The notes: a model not told the origin generated them from the letters alone. A DNA stretch of 64,000 nt from Siphonodentalium dalli (GCA_032622095.1 CP136067.1:1114001-1178000); one strand, 5' to 3'; shown: positions 31,509 through 44,560, counted from the first letter of the stretch. Numbers and translations: made by a program.

Positions 31509-31950
31509 CGTCATACGATCAACAGAAACTCACGTGGACAATTCTGACAGTGGGTCGTCGTGACGTCATACGAGAAACATCAAATCACGTGGGCAATTCT
31601 GACATTGGGTCGTCGCGACGTCATACGAACAGCATAAAATGAGATGGGCAATTCTGAAAGCAGAGCACCGTGACGTCATACGAGCAACATAAAATCACGT
31701 GGACAATTCTAAAAAGTAGATAATCGTGACGTCATACGGGCAACATGAAATCATGTTGTGGATATTTCTGAAAGTGGGTCGTCGTGACGTCATACAAGCA
31801 ACATTAAATCAGGTTGTTGACAATTCTAAAAGTATATCACCACGACGTCATACGAGCAACATGAAATCACATTGTGGACAATTCTAAAAGTAGATAATCG
31901 TGACGTCATACGAGCAACATGAAATTAGATTGTGGACAATTCTGAAATAG
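31455..31950. repeat. CRE/E-box minisatellite (copy B)
   Basis: Same array as 4494-4990 with TGACGTCA kept in most units, including one (near 31785) that is decayed to TGAAGTCA in copy A. Motif retention therefore differs between copies. Confidence 0.8.
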
Positions 31951-32574
31951 ATCACCACAAATGTTGTTACAGTAATGTGGATTCGTCATTCAAAATATCA
32001 TTGGTGAATTATTTATAGTGAAAGTGGGAAAATCATCTTCATAATATTGCGATATATTACAAATGAGAAATTGAATGATTAAATTACGTTCTTAAATACA
32101 CAGTATGTTTTAAATTCGAATATGATTTGCTATTGTAAAAAGAACAAAAATTATATTTACCTGTCAGTTCGACAGGACCACAATTTTACATGACTCCACG
32201 GAAAATGACTATCTTTAAAATGCCAGGAGGTACATTTAGTCGGGAAAATAAATTGTTGGCGAGGAGTAATCAGCATAGTTCTCATTATATCTCACTTGTT
32301 GTTCGATTGGTGAGGTGTAGTTTGTGCCCAAATATAAAAAAACATTAAATATTTAGTGTTAACCCCTTGAGTTTTATGAATATGAATACGATTTATGGTA
32401 CCATTACACTCCGAAGACCTTACGTGTGTGAAGCGTTACACGTAATGCATGCTTGCCTTTGAATGAAGACATGTAAGATGACCAATAGATGAAGAGTAAG
32501 AATATACAAACAATAGCGCTAAATAAAGGAATTCATGTGTCGCAGTTGTGCAGATATAATACAGTTTGGTGTTC

Positions 32575-34886
32575 TTTATAGTCTGATGTACGTCACTTGC
32601 ACATGGTCGCAGTTATAATACGCATCACAAGAACATATTTAATCGGTGTATGTCACACGCACATGTTCGTAGTTATAATACACAACACACAAGAGCCTCT
32701 TAACCGGTGTATGTCACACGCACAAGGTCGTAGTTATAATACACAAAACAAGAGAATCTTTAACAGGTATATGTCACACGCACATGGTCGTAGTTATAAT
32801 ACACTAAACAAGAGTATCTTTAACAGGTATATGTTACACTCACATTGTCGTAGTTATAATACACAAAACACAAGAGCATCTTTAACCGGTATATGTCACA
32901 TGCACATGGTCGTAGTTATAATACACAAAACACAAGAGTATCTTTAACCGGTATATGTCACACCCACATGGTCGTAGTTATAATACACAAAACACAAGAA
33001 TATCTTTAACCGGTGTATGTCACACGCACATGTTCATAGCTAATACACAAAACACAAGAGCATTTTTAACAGGTATATGTCACATGCACATGGTCGTAGT
33101 TATAATACACAAAACACAAGAGCATCTTTAAATGTAATATGTCACATGCACATGGTCGTAGTTATAATACACAAAACACAATAGCATCTTTAACAGGTAT
33201 ATGTCACATGCACATGGTCGTAATTATAATACACAACAAAAGAGCAACTTTAACAGGTATATGTCACATGCACATTGTCACAGTTATTATACACAAAACA
33301 CAAGAGCATCTTTAACAGGTATATGTCACACGCACAAGGTCGTAATTATAATACACAAGATCATCTTTAACAGGTATATGTCACACACACATAGTTATAA
33401 TACACAACACACAAGAGGTATATTTAACCGGTATATGTCACACGCACATTGTAGTTATAACACAAAACACAAGAACATCTTCAACAGGTATGTCACACCC
33501 ACATGGTCGTAGTTATAATACACACAACACAAGAACATCTTTAACCGGTGTATGTCTCACGCGCATGGTCGTATATACACAAAACAAAAGAACACCTTTA
33601 ACCGGTATGTGTCACATGCACATGGTCGTAGTTATAATACACACAACACAAGAGTATCTTTAAACGGTGTATGTCACACCCAAATTGCCGTAGTTATAAT
33701 ACACAAAACACAAGAGCATCTTTAACAGGTATATGTCACACACACATGGTCGTAGTTGTAATACACAAAACACAAGAGCATCTTTAACCGGTGTATGTTA
33801 CACGCACATGGTCGTAGTTATAATACACACAACACGAGCCTCTTTAACGGTGTATGTCACATCCACATGGTCCTAGTAATAATACACTAAACACATGAGC
33901 ATCTTTAACAGGTATATGTCACACACACATGGTCGTAGTTATAATACACACAACACAAGACCCTCTTTAACGGTGTATGTCACACGCACATGGTCCTAGT
34001 AATAATAAACAACACAAGAACACCTTTAACAGGTATATGTCACACGCACATGGTCGTAGTTATAATACGCAAAACACAAGAGCATCTTTAACAGGTATAT
34101 GTCACACGCACATGGTCGTATTTATAATACGCAAAACACAAGAGCATCTTTAACAGGTATATGTCACACGCACATGGTCGTAGTTATAATACGCAAAACA
34201 CAAGAGCATCTTTAACATGTATATATCACACCCACATGGTCGTAGTTATAATACACAAAACACAAGAGCATCTTTAACAGGTATATGTCACACGCCCATG
34301 GTCGCAGTTATAATACGCAAAACACAAGAGCATCTTTAACAGGTATATGTCACACGCACATGGTCGTAGTTATAATACACAAAACACAATAGTATCTTTA
34401 ACAGGTATGTGTCACACGCACATGGTCGTAGTTATAATACGCAAAACACAAGAACATCTTTAACAGGTATCTGTCACGCACATGGTCGTAGTTATAATAC
34501 ACAAAACACAATAGTATCTTTAACAGGTATATGTCACACGCACATGGTCGTAGTTATAATACGCAAAACACAAGAACATCTTTAACAGGTATATGTCACA
34601 CACACATGGTCGTAGTTATAATACACAAAACACAATAGTATCTTTAACAGGTATATGTCACACTCACATGGTCGTAGTTATAATACACAAAACACAAGAG
34701 CATCTTTAACAGGTATATGTCACACACATGGTCGTAGTTATAATACACAAAACACGATAGTATCTTTAACATGTATCACACGCACATGGTCGTAGTTATA
34801 ATACACAAAACACAATAGTTTCCTTAACCGGTATATGTCACATGCACATGGTCGCAGTTATAATACACAACACATGCGCATCTTTA
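32575..34886. repeat. 62-bp satellite, GTCGTAG subfamily (copy B)
   Basis: About 37 units, more diverged from one another than in copy A, with many short deletions and CCTAGTAATAATA variants. The first ~10 units align one to one with copy A and the centre does not, showing independent expansion and contraction. Confidence 0.95.
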
Positions 34887-35000
34887 ACAGGTTAATCATA
34901 ACGACTTTTACAGCAGAGTAATCATACATAACAACGATAAAGGAATAAATTAACAACATAAGACAAAAACATACAGGAGAAGTCGGCCCCATATATATGT
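34887..35000. repeat. Satellite-embedded cassette (copy B, single)
   Basis: Contains TTAATCATAACGACTTTTAC and AATACAGG-like CATACAGGAGAAGTCGGCCC. Shorter than the two copies at 8619 and 9823 (GAATAGTTTAATG and the GCGCGAAG part are missing). Confidence 0.7.
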
Positions 35001-36310
35001 CACACGCACACACATGGTCGTAGCTATAATTCACAAAACCCAAGAGCATCTTTAAAAGGTATATATATAATACACAAAACACAAGAGTATCTTTAGCAGG
35101 TACATGTCACACGCACATGGTCGCAGTTATAATACACAAAACACAATAGTATCTTTAACGGTGTATGTCACACGCACATGGTCCTAGTAATAATACACAA
35201 CACAAGAGCATCTTTAACAGGTATATGTCACACGCACATGGTCGTAGTTATAATACACAAAACATAGTATCTTTAACAGGTATATGTCACACGCACATGG
35301 TCGCAGTTATTATACACAGAACACAATAGTATCTTTAACAGGTATATGTCACACGCACATGGTCGCAGTTATAATAAACCAAACACAGTATCTTTAACAG
35401 GTATATGTCACACGCACATGGTCGCAGTTATAATACACAAAACACGATAGTATCTTTAACAGGTATATGTCACACGCACATGGTCGTAGTTATAATACAC
35501 AAAACATAATAGTATCTTTAACAGGTATATGTCACACGCACATGTTCGCAGTTATTATACACAAAACAATAGTATCTTTAACAGGCATATGTCACACGCA
35601 CATGGTCGCAGTTATAATACACAAATCACGATAGTATCTTGAACAGGTATATGTATGTCATACGCACATGGTCGCAGTTATAATAAACAAAACACAATAG
35701 TATCTTTAACAGGTATATGTCACACGCACATGGTCGCAGTTATAATACACAAAACACGATAGTATCTTTAACAGTTATATGTATGTCACACGCACATGGT
35801 CGCAGTTTTAATACACAAAACACAATAGTATCTTTAACAGGTATATGTAGTTCACACGCACATGGTCGCAGTTATAATAAACAAAACACAATAGTATCTT
35901 TAACATGTATATGTCACACGCACATGGTCGCAGTTATAATACACAAAACATAATAGTATCTTTAACAGGTATATGTCACACGCACATGTTCGCAGTTATA
36001 ATACACAGAACATAATAGTATCTTTAACAGGTATATGTATTTCACACGCACATGGTCGCAGTCATAATACACAAAACACGATAGTATCTTTAACGGTGTA
36101 TGTCACACGCACATGGTCGCAGTTATAATACACAAAACACGATAGTATCTTTAACATGCATATGTCACACGCACATGGTCGCAGTTATAATAAACAAAAC
36201 ACAATAGTATCTTTAACAGTTATATGTATGTCACACGCACATGGTCGCAGTCATAATACACAAAACACGATAGTATCTTGAACAGTTATATGTATGTCAC
36301 ACGCACATGG
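35001..36310. repeat. 62-bp satellite, GTCGCAG subfamily (copy B)
   Basis: About 20 units with GTCGCAG and CAATAGTATC or CGATAGTATC, several 66-bp units with TATGTATGTCAC. Ends at TCACACGCACATGG, replaced from there by a private segment and a 33-bp repeat. Confidence 0.95.
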
Positions 36311-36339
36311 TGTTATATCTTTAAGTTTCACACTGTAAT

Positions 36340-36471
36340 CACGTGTATGAGGTTCGGTGTCACGTCTGTAATCACGTGTATGAGGTTCGGTGTCACGTCT
36401 GTAATCACGTGTATGAGGTTCGGTGTCACGTCTGTAATCACGTGTATGAGGTTCGGTGTCACGTCTGCATT
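36340..36471. repeat. 33-bp tandem repeat, four perfect units, copy B only
   Basis: Four units of GTAATCACGTGTATGAGGTT followed by CGGTGTCACGTCT. Absent from copy A. Being a multiple of three it stays open on both strands (an RRDTEPHTRDY-type repeat on the minus strand) but has no gene context. Near-zero divergence between units indicates recent expansion. Confidence 0.95.
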
Positions 36472-36902
36472 TGTTCAGTACTGCCAAATTTCAACCCAAA
36501 AATTGAGCGTATTTCTTTAAAGATACTATATCCAATTCGATGGTCCCCTTATCATCAGATTCCAACAACAACATAATTTTTTTAAATGCCGCTTCAGTTA
36601 TCAGAATCGATTAATTGCCCAAACATAATGATAACTACAGCCATATAAAATTGCCCAAAACGTGTTATTTATCAACATTTTGTTCAACGAAATATAACCG
36701 GATTTTCAAATAGCTAACACCCAAAGCCACTTGATTTTAGAGTTATCTATCTTCATCCGAAATTTGGTTCGAGACTTCGGCTTGAGGAATATTTACCAGG
36801 CCGCCAAAAATTACATATCTAGGGAAATAACCAATTTCAAAAATCGATATCTGATCACTGAGTTTTGATGGGTGGGTTCCTCGACTCGAATCAAATATTT
36901 TT
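36472..36902. other. Degenerate TTAA-MITE sequence (copy B)
   Basis: Counterpart of 10869-11290: GCCAAATTTCAACCC, GATTCCAACAACAACA and CTCGACTCGAATCAAATA. The right end is cut at the start of the private segment. Confidence 0.55.
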
Positions 36903-37779
36903 CACCCACTGACCGACGCGCGAAGCGCGTCCAGTGGGTGTACTATAATCGTAGGACTCATGCGTTTCTGCTGAACTGAACTAGTGTCTATGCGTTTCTG
37001 CTGAGCTGCACTGACGTTTGATCGCAAAATAAAATTATAATCATTATCAAAGCACACGTTTGGATAACACCGCCATAAACTGTTTCATATTATGCTGTTG
37101 AGCTCATATCGTCAATAAAATTAGAGTTATAACTCATTAAACTAAGAATTACTGATAACGTATTACTACCAATTGGGTAACTAGATTCAGGTTGAGCTGG
37201 AACTTGAGAAATTTTTAATTTCAACCAATTGAAATGCCGCTGGAATTGGAAAGGGTTAAGGTTGTGGGGCAACGCAAATGACGTCATCGAAAGCAAGGCG
37301 ACTCAAAATGAGTCAAAAATCGTACACAGTACATGTCTCGCTTCGTCTCGGAATCGTGATTTAAATTAATTCATTTTGACTGTTACTGTGTCCTAAGATA
37401 TTAAAAACTTGTGGAATGTGCTTAGGAAGGATTGTTTTGATATCTAATATTAATAAGTGGGATTTACCTCCCAAAAAGGTGAGTTTCAGGCCTGCATTTG
37501 TTGTCAATCTGTATTATCTGATTCTGACAGCGCTCGTCTGCAACTGCAATTGGCAGAATTCGCGTGTTTGACTAAACGTTTTCTCCACTCTATTCTCGAG
37601 TCAAAATGCACAATAATCGGTCAAATTTTTTCAATAATTCTATCTAAATACATCTTAGCTATTATTCGGATCAGATCTCCCCGTCGAGAAAGCGATATGT
37701 TGACCAAAACGACACTTGAGAAAGTTGTTTACATTTTGAGCGCACACTGCTGACTGCCTGCGGCACAGTACACGCTCGA

Positions 37780-38312
37780 TTTTTATCATGGAAACAAATC
37801 AATTTCTTCCATCTAAAAGATAATTACGTGCTGGACCCTGTCATTTTAGGAATATATAAGTATTCCACGCAGACATACCTCAGTCTCAGCTTAAATTTTT
37901 TTTAAATAACAGTTTTATCGACATAAATCGATTTGAATGGGAAAATCCCGTGTTAAAATTTATAATTGAAAAAAAATAATTTCTTCCCTCTAAAAAATAA
38001 TTACGTGCTGTACCCTGTCATGTTAGGAATATATAAGTATTCCACGCAGACACACCAAGTCTCAGCTTAAAATTTTGAAAAATAAGAGTTTTATCGACAT
38101 AAATCGATTTGAATAGCAAATCCCATGTTAAAATTTATCATCGAAAAAAATTAATTTCTTCCATCTAAAAAATAATTACGTGCTGTACCCTGTCATTTTA
38201 GGAATATATAAGTATTCCACACAGACACACCAAGTCTCAGCTTAAAATTTTAAAAAATAAGAATTTTATCGACATAAATCAATTTTAATGGCAGATCCCA
38301 TGTTAAATAAAT
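37780..38312. repeat. ~177-bp tandem repeat, three units
   Basis: Units begin near 37780, 37960 and 38135. Each contains AATTTCTTCCATCTAAAA, ATTACGTGCTGTACCCTGTC, GGAATATATAAGTATTCCAC and TTTTATCGACATAAATCGAT. The palindromic GGAATATATAAGTATTCC is kept in all three. Confidence 0.85.
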
Positions 38313-38389
38313 TTTAGGGCCCTGCGAATGTTTTCTGAGCTGTTCCATTTTGGCCACCAGAGTCCATATTTGACAGGTTCTACATGATA

Positions 38390-39690
38390 ATTGTGCGACA
38401 GTACAGTCGTGTTACTTTATACGTCAACATTGGTCATTATCACCCGACAAATTTATTTCGGTCTATCGTATCAACCCCCATGTAGCCTGACTAAGTGTCA
38501 ACATTGGTCTTTATCGCTCCACTATAAATTTTTATCGTCTCATCGGTATGAATTCCATATCCAATTATCCACATATAACCAACCGAACCTCTAATCCCGG
38601 TCCAATTTTTTTTTCCATCGCTAGCCTATAGTCAAGTTACGTAATATTTTATCACGTGATACTTGTACTTATATGTCTATGGTATTACTCAGCCCTGGGA
38701 ATTAAGGAAAATTTGCCTAGGCAATATATTTGCCTAGGTGAAAGAAATCGGCCTAGGCAAAAACAGATTTTACCTAGGCAATTTTTCAACAATAATCAAT
38801 ATTGCCATCTCAAAACAATATGATTCAATAATAACCTGAAATGCTTAGATATTTTGGGGAACATTATTTCCAGGCCACTTCTCAACATATATGCACAATT
38901 TCCCAAACCATCTTCAACATAAGTGTCTTTTATAACGGGTAGCTATTTAATGGCCCAGTGCCATGGAAACAATTGTAGGACAATATATGTAAAGAGTGAT
39001 TTAAGGAAGTCATGTTGGCTAAAGAGGTTCTATTTCTGATAGACACAAATCAATTTTAGTAACCCAATGAACTTGTTTTACCTAGGAAATATAATTGCCT
39101 AGGCAAACCAATTTTGCCTCTGCTTTTACCTAGGCATTGCCTATTGCCTAGGCTAATTCCCAGGGCTGATTACTATAGTATACGGTATACGTATATCAAT
39201 TGCTATTCCTTTCTTTATAATCCTGGTGCCATCTATAGAGATAGAGATAATTTCAGACCCCCCCCCCCAATTTTATATCATTGCCGCTACAGTACAGTCG
39301 CGATGCATCACATGGCAACATTGATCGCTATCGCTCTACTAATTTATGTCATTTCATCTTTCCCCTTTTTCTCCGAGTCTATTTAACCAACCCAACATCT
39401 AATCCCGGCCTAAATTATTATTTTTATTTTCATCGGTATACCGTAGTTGTGTTACATACATATATGACATATATGACAACCCCCCCCCATTTTATAGCCT
39501 TGTTGCAACAGTAGAGTTGAGATGCATGATATGTCAACATTGGTCGTTATCGCTCTACAAATTTATATCGGTTCAACCCTTAGTTCCCTGTATCGCCCAC
39601 TCCTCCCTCAATTTATTTTTTCATTTGTAAATATAGTCTCGTTACGTACATATTTTATCTCTTGTAACTTTTGCTTCAACATGCTGAGTT
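38390..39690. repeat. Diverged tandem repeat around GTCAACATTGGTC
   Basis: At least three units share a CAGTACAGTCG/CAGTAGAGTTG start, GTCAACATTGGTC-TTATCGCTC and ACAAATTTATWTCGG (near 38397, 39288 and 39508), with C-tracts of 8-10 before two of them. The array is split by the MITE at 38690-39168. Confidence 0.65.
38690..39168. mobile_element. 479-bp MITE with CCTAGG-rich subterminal repeats
   Basis: Termini CAGCCCTGGGAATTA and its inverted copy TAATTCCCAGGGCTG, flanked by ATTACT on both sides (38684-38689 and 39169-39174). Subterminal regions carry repeated TTGCCTAGGCAA-type palindromes in both arms. CAGCCCTG-type ends suggest a hAT-like element, but the direct repeat I see is 6 bp rather than 8, so the superfamily is uncertain. 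Confidence 0.7.
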
Positions 39691-39839
39691 CTGCTGCAGA
39701 CGATACAAAACTGACAACATTTCGAAATGTAAGCAGGCTTCAAACTCATCTTATCCAAGAAACTTGTGTATAAGGTGTACTCGCATTTGTTGCGTTAAAA
39801 ACCAAAGGTCCCAAATCAAGGTCCAAATTCCCAACACAC

Positions 39840-40150
39840 TGATGTGAGGTTTAATGATAACTCACATCTACATAACCTAACCAATATAAGGATGTGAGGT
39901 GTAATGATAACTCCATCCACATACAGTAATGTCCAAAGTAATTGACCACTTAACCACAGCAGAATTATGGGTAATTTTTCAGCATTTTAAATCCTGAAAA
40001 ATTAACAATAATTCTGCTGTGGTTAAGTGGTCAATTACTTTGGGCATTACTGTAACCAATATAAGGATGTGAGGTTTAATGATAACTCCATCCACATAAT
40101 CAATATACGGGTGTGATGTTTAATGATAACGCCATCCACATAACTAATAA
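39840..40150. repeat. ~45-bp tandem repeat interrupted by a MITE
   Basis: Units of GGATGTGAGGTTTAATGATA, ACTCCATCCACATAA and CCAATATAA. About five units. The mariner-type MITE at 39924-40052 is inserted in one of them. Confidence 0.8.
39924..40052. mobile_element. Mariner-type foldback MITE, 129 bp
   Basis: TA on both sides, termini CAGTAATGTCC and GGGCATTACTG. It shares ACCACAGCAGAATTATGGGT and the AATTTTTCAG part with 19640-19852 but has a shorter interior. One full hairpin. Confidence 0.8.
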
Positions 40151-40450
40151 CTATGTGTGAAAATTAAATAAAAAAATTAAATTAAATTCCATGATGGCGT
40201 CCAATATGGACTATCTAATTCCGCTCCAAAAACATGTATATTCAATGTGGATGTTTATTGGATGGGGGGGGGACCGATTATTTCAATGATATTTTAATTC
40301 ACTGGGATCCAAAACCCGACCTACGGGAGCGCGCTTCGCGCACGACTGTATCTTAAGCATATGTGCATATTTAATAAGCCAACAATTGGAATCCCAACAG
40401 AGAAGACTGGCGTAGGTCCCTTGCGCATAGACATCGTTGATGATCTCTAT

Positions 40451-40810
40451 GGGAAACCAACTTGACATTTAATAGACAATTTTGATTAACTGCAATAACT
40501 TAAGGAATCTCTAATTGAGCTCAAGCCCAATAAGAATATTCCTTCAGTTATTGTGCTTAAGCGCAGTTAGAGATACCTTATTGCGCTTAAGCACAATGTG
40601 ATATTCCTGTGCAATAAGGAATATTCTTATTGCGCTTAAGTGTAATAACTTGAGACATTCCTTATTACACGTAAGCGAAATTACATCAATATTGCACTTA
40701 AGCGCAATTAATATCTCTCTCATTAGATCACCCTTGTGCAAATAGTAGAATAATCCTATATTTGTTCCACCCATTGTACCACGGAGATGGACTACACCAC
40801 CTGAATTATA
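40451..40810. mobile_element. Truncated AflII-palindrome foldback
   Basis: Starts GGGAAACCAACTTGACATTT, matching the terminus GGGATGCCAAATTGACATTT of the elements at 58159 and 58783, followed by several decayed TTGCGCTTAAGCGCAA palindromes (40510-40700). It then has the shared unique core with ATCTCTCTCATTAGATCACC. The right terminus is missing. Confidence 0.6.
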
Positions 40811-41078
40811 GTGCTGAAGAGTACACAGGGTTTGAAAATGTGCTGAAGGGTACACAGGGTTTATGATTGCCACTAACATCGTTACTTAAACTGTGTTTAT
40901 GAAAGTCTGGTGCCCATTAGCAGTTTGTTTTCAGTTCATTTTAATGTTCATTGGAATGTAAACAATTATTCTCTAACAGAAATCATGGCAGATACGAAAA
41001 CTAAACGTCATTTAGAACGACATTTCAAACCCTGTGTACCCTTCAGCACATTTTCAAATCCTGTGTACCCTTCAGCAC
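40811..41078. repeat. Inverted repeat, GTACACAGGGTTTG arms
   Basis: Left arm 40811-40862 (two units of GTGCTGAAGRGTACACAGGG) pairs with right arm 41026-41078 (two units of CCTGTGTACCCTTCAGCAC) around a ~160-bp spacer. Lies at the right edge of the copy-B-specific segment. Confidence 0.75.
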
Positions 41079-41377
41079 TTTTTTTGGTGAGAGTGACCCC
41101 TTCAGCGTTAATATGCCATAACCAACAACAGTACCCTTATGGGGCCCCTCACAGATGTGAGCAGACGACATTCAGCAATACAAGCTGCCACCTATATGGG
41201 GGCTCCCTACAGACATGGAATGGTTAATAAGCCTCTGATTCGACGGCGGTAAGAATTATCAAAGTCAATGCAAGTACAACAACAACAACAACAACAACAG
41301 GCTAGTATCCCAAATAAGCATCTGATTCGACGGCATGGCGGTAAGAATTATTAAAGTCGATGCAAGTTCAACAACAG

Positions 41378-41836
41378 GCTATCGCCAAGCCTGAGTTTAG
41401 TGTGTCTGTCATTTGCAGAATGAGGTCCCCAGAGGGTGAATTTAGTAATGCTATCCCGCACAATGGGCTAGCATTACCAAATTCACCCTCTGGAGATCTC
41501 ATTCTGCTTAGGCCTCATCTTCTGGGAAGTATTTATAGTATCAAATTAACATTGTTTTTAGTTTTCCCTTCTGGGAAGTTTCTATATCCACTAATTTGCA
41601 GAAGATAAAATTCATAACTGAGGTGCCCAATGGGTGAACATCACCAACTTCATCTGGGGAACTTCAATCTGATCCTAGGTCTGCCATAGCAATTGAGGGC
41701 CTTAGCAGAATGAGGTCCCCAGAGGGTGAATTTAGTGATGCTAGCCCGCTATGCGGGATAGCGTCACTAAATTCACCCTCTGGGGACCTCATTCTGCAAA
41801 TAACAGACACGCTATTTGCAGGCTTGGCTATCGCAG
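41378..41836. mobile_element. Inverted-repeat element with GAGGTCCCC hairpins (copy B)
   Basis: Counterpart of 11773-12232 with hairpins at 41415-41507 and 41705-41797. A few substitutions only. Confidence 0.7.
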
Positions 41837-42324
41837 TTTCTAGTATCCCAATCTGCCTCCGATTCGAACATTTAAAGAGATGGGTGGCGTTGGCGGTGGG
41901 TATGCTGTTAAAATATTCACCTCCTTCAAAAACCGCCATAAACAAACAGAATAGTAAAATATAGACAGACTTTGTTCTTATACCAATCAGAAATATGGCA
42001 TAAACAGTATGTTATCGTCAAATGTTTTCCTTTGTTAGATAAACAAAAGCAAAAAAACATTACAGAACCTGGTATTTGTTTGTTACTGTTTCCTGATATG
42101 GAAATAATAAAGAGCGTTTATATCATTTGTGTGTGATTACCAATAGAATTTAGCTGTGTTGTGTAAACAGAAGCAACACTTCTGGAACACGATCAGACTC
42201 TTGTTTACGTACACCACCGTACGTCTTGACGACAATATACTATTTACTCGCTGATTATATTTGGCATATGAACAAAACTATATATTTTTTAATATTCCTT
42301 CTGTTGATGGTGATTTGAACTAAT

Positions 42325-42394
42325 ATGAATACTTCTGCAACGAATGCCGCCCGTGCCTTTAACAGCGATCCCACAATCCCTCCGGGATTCCGAA
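42325..42394 (+). CDS. Candidate first coding exon (copy B)
   Basis: Counterpart of 12755-12824 with start, frame and GTGAGT donor kept and one Gly-to-Ser change. No downstream partner exons lie in the window, unless the gene continues past copy B. Confidence 0.4.
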
Positions 42395-42689
42395 GTGAGT
42401 GTGACTTTTTATTGTTTCTTGCTAAATTCACGATTGTGTGGATACAATGTTAATATTGCACGCGTGAGTGATGGATTCGTCCATAGCCACCCCACAGGGG
42501 TCAATCACTGAAAAAATACCATGCAGGGGTAACCCATTATCTTATGTGCAGGGGATATTGATGAATTTTGATCGCAAATGAGTATATGCTCAATATAGGT
42601 CAGATAGATATAAACCTTGTATTAATGCATATACTCATGATAGCGGTGTCGCGCCAGGGGGACATGTGATTGTACCCGGCCACCATGCA

Positions 42690-43455
42690 TGGTACCACAT
42701 TATACCCAGGTAACCAATTATACCCGTGTAACCCATTTATACCCGGGTACCATGCAGGGTAACCCACTATACCCACGTACCATGCAGGGTAACCCATTAT
42801 ACCCGGGTAACCCAATATACCCGGGTAACCCATTGTACCCTGGTAACTCATTATACCCGGCCATAATAAGGGTAACCCATTATACCCGAGCACCCATTAT
42901 ACCTGGGTAACCAATATACGCAGGTAACCAATTATACCTGGGTAACCCATTATACCCGGCCATCATGCAGGGTAATCCATTATACCCGGGTACCCCATTA
43001 TATTCCAGGTATCCATTATACCCGGGTAACCCATTATACCCGGGTACCCCATTATATTCCAGGTAACCCATTATACCCGGGTACCCCATTATATCCCAGG
43101 TAACCCATTATACCCGGGTACCCCATTATACGCAGGTAACCAATTATACCTGGGTAACCCATTATACCCGGCCATCATGCAGGGTAATCCATTATACCCA
43201 GGTAACCCATTATACCCGGGTACCCCATTATATTCCAGGTATCCCATTATACCCGGGTAGCCCATTATATTCCAGGTAACCCACTATACCCGGGTACCCC
43301 ATTATATCCCAGGTAACCCATTATACCCGGGTACCCCATTATACCCAGGTAACCCATTATACCTGGGTACCCCATTATATCCCGGGTACCCCATTATACC
43401 CGGGTACCCCATTATACCCGGGTAACCCATTATACCCGTGTACCCCATTCTACCT
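42690..43455. repeat. 18-bp minisatellite (copy B)
   Basis: Counterpart of 13105-14020, about 8-9 units shorter, otherwise the same variant blocks. Confidence 0.9.
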
Positions 43456-43904
43456 GGCCATAAATTGTGCGTAACTGGAGTCTGGCGACCAAACAGACCC
43501 TAAAATGTTGATAAATTACCGAGTGTGAGATACCTATGCTATTGGTGGTCACATTTGGTGTAAAATCGTCCATAGTAAAAAAATATATGGGAACCCTATT
43601 AACCCCGGCCACAATTTATATAGGTCACCTGATTATACATGTGATGTTTGGTGGCGATCGGGTGAGGGCTGTCGGGTGTGCCAAAGGATTTAGTAATGTA
43701 GAAGAGTAAAATCCAAGATGGTTGCCAGCGACCATGTTTTTCATCGAAAATGGTTCCTAAAACCCAAACATGCCTGTAAATTTCAAATCATTTCGACAAT
43801 AAGTGTGGCTGTGTGGTGTGCCGACGCCCGACGGATACAAATATGAAATCCAATATGGTCGCTGGTGGCCATATTTTTTTTAACAGAATTTTGAAAAAAG
43901 AATG

Positions 43905-44030
43905 GTAAACTCCCATCATGATCTATAGAGGTCATCCCGAAGATCCGTAAACTCCCATCATGATCTATAGAGGTCATCCCGAAGATCCGTAAACTCCCAT
44001 CATGATCTATAGAGGTCATCCCGAAGATCC
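43905..44030. repeat. 42-bp perfect triplication, copy B only
   Basis: Three identical units of GTAAACTCCCATCATGATCT followed by ATAGAGGTCATCCCGAAGATCC. Copy A has one unit (14468-14509). Recent change after the copies separated. Confidence 0.95.
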
Positions 44031-44086
44031 GTGCGAAGTTTGCTGACGATGGAATGAGAGATGTGTGACCTGTAGGTGTGCTAACT

Positions 44087-44244
44087 ACACAGAACGACAC
44101 GATGTGTAAATGAGTTTGTCGATACGGCACGAGTGCTGTCGCGGAAGGATAGAACGAGAGACGCTTGCGCCTCGAGTTCTATCCTTCCGCGACAGCACGA
44201 GTGCCGTATCAACAAACTCGTTTACACATCGTGTCGTTCTGTGT
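44087..44244. repeat. 158-bp foldback (copy B)
   Basis: Counterpart of 14567-14724. Here GACACGATG and GTCGCGGAAGG restore pairing where copy A has mismatches, so copy B looks nearer to the original. Confidence 0.8.
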
Positions 44245-44560
44245 TTATTACACGCTTCGCGTCCTAGAATCCGTGCATTACAAATACAGGATTATAAGGT
44301 TTATTTAGGCTCATACAGGGCGTGTTTGCCATGTGTGATAATTCTTTTATTTAAATAGTTCCAGTTTCATGGTTGAGGCGAACGTCATGTACGTCATTTT
44401 ACGTCAACGAGATGCGTATGGAACGTTCCATACGGATTTGTAAATATGGAACAGCAATAACGCTGTACGTCTAGGAACAAGCGTGTGCTAAAGGATTTAG
44501 TCATACAAAGAGTAAAATCCAAGGTGGACGCTGACAGCCATGTGTTTAACAGAATTCGGT

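Larger units (their letters stand above)
36903..41105. other. 4.2-kb segment present only in copy B
   Basis: Replaces about 230 bp of copy A (11275-11505). It opens with a GC-rich hairpin at 36903-36940 (CACCCACTGACCGACGCGC and GCGCGTCCAGTGGGTG). No gene is convincing: a 98-codon frame at 37457-37753 has no recognised domain. The 37.0-37.8 kb part is otherwise unassigned. The remainder consists of repeats listed separately. Confidence 0.7.

Noticed and set aside
37457-37753. 98-codon ORF in the copy-B-specific segment
   Set aside because: No domain, no context and ordinary length by chance for this base composition.
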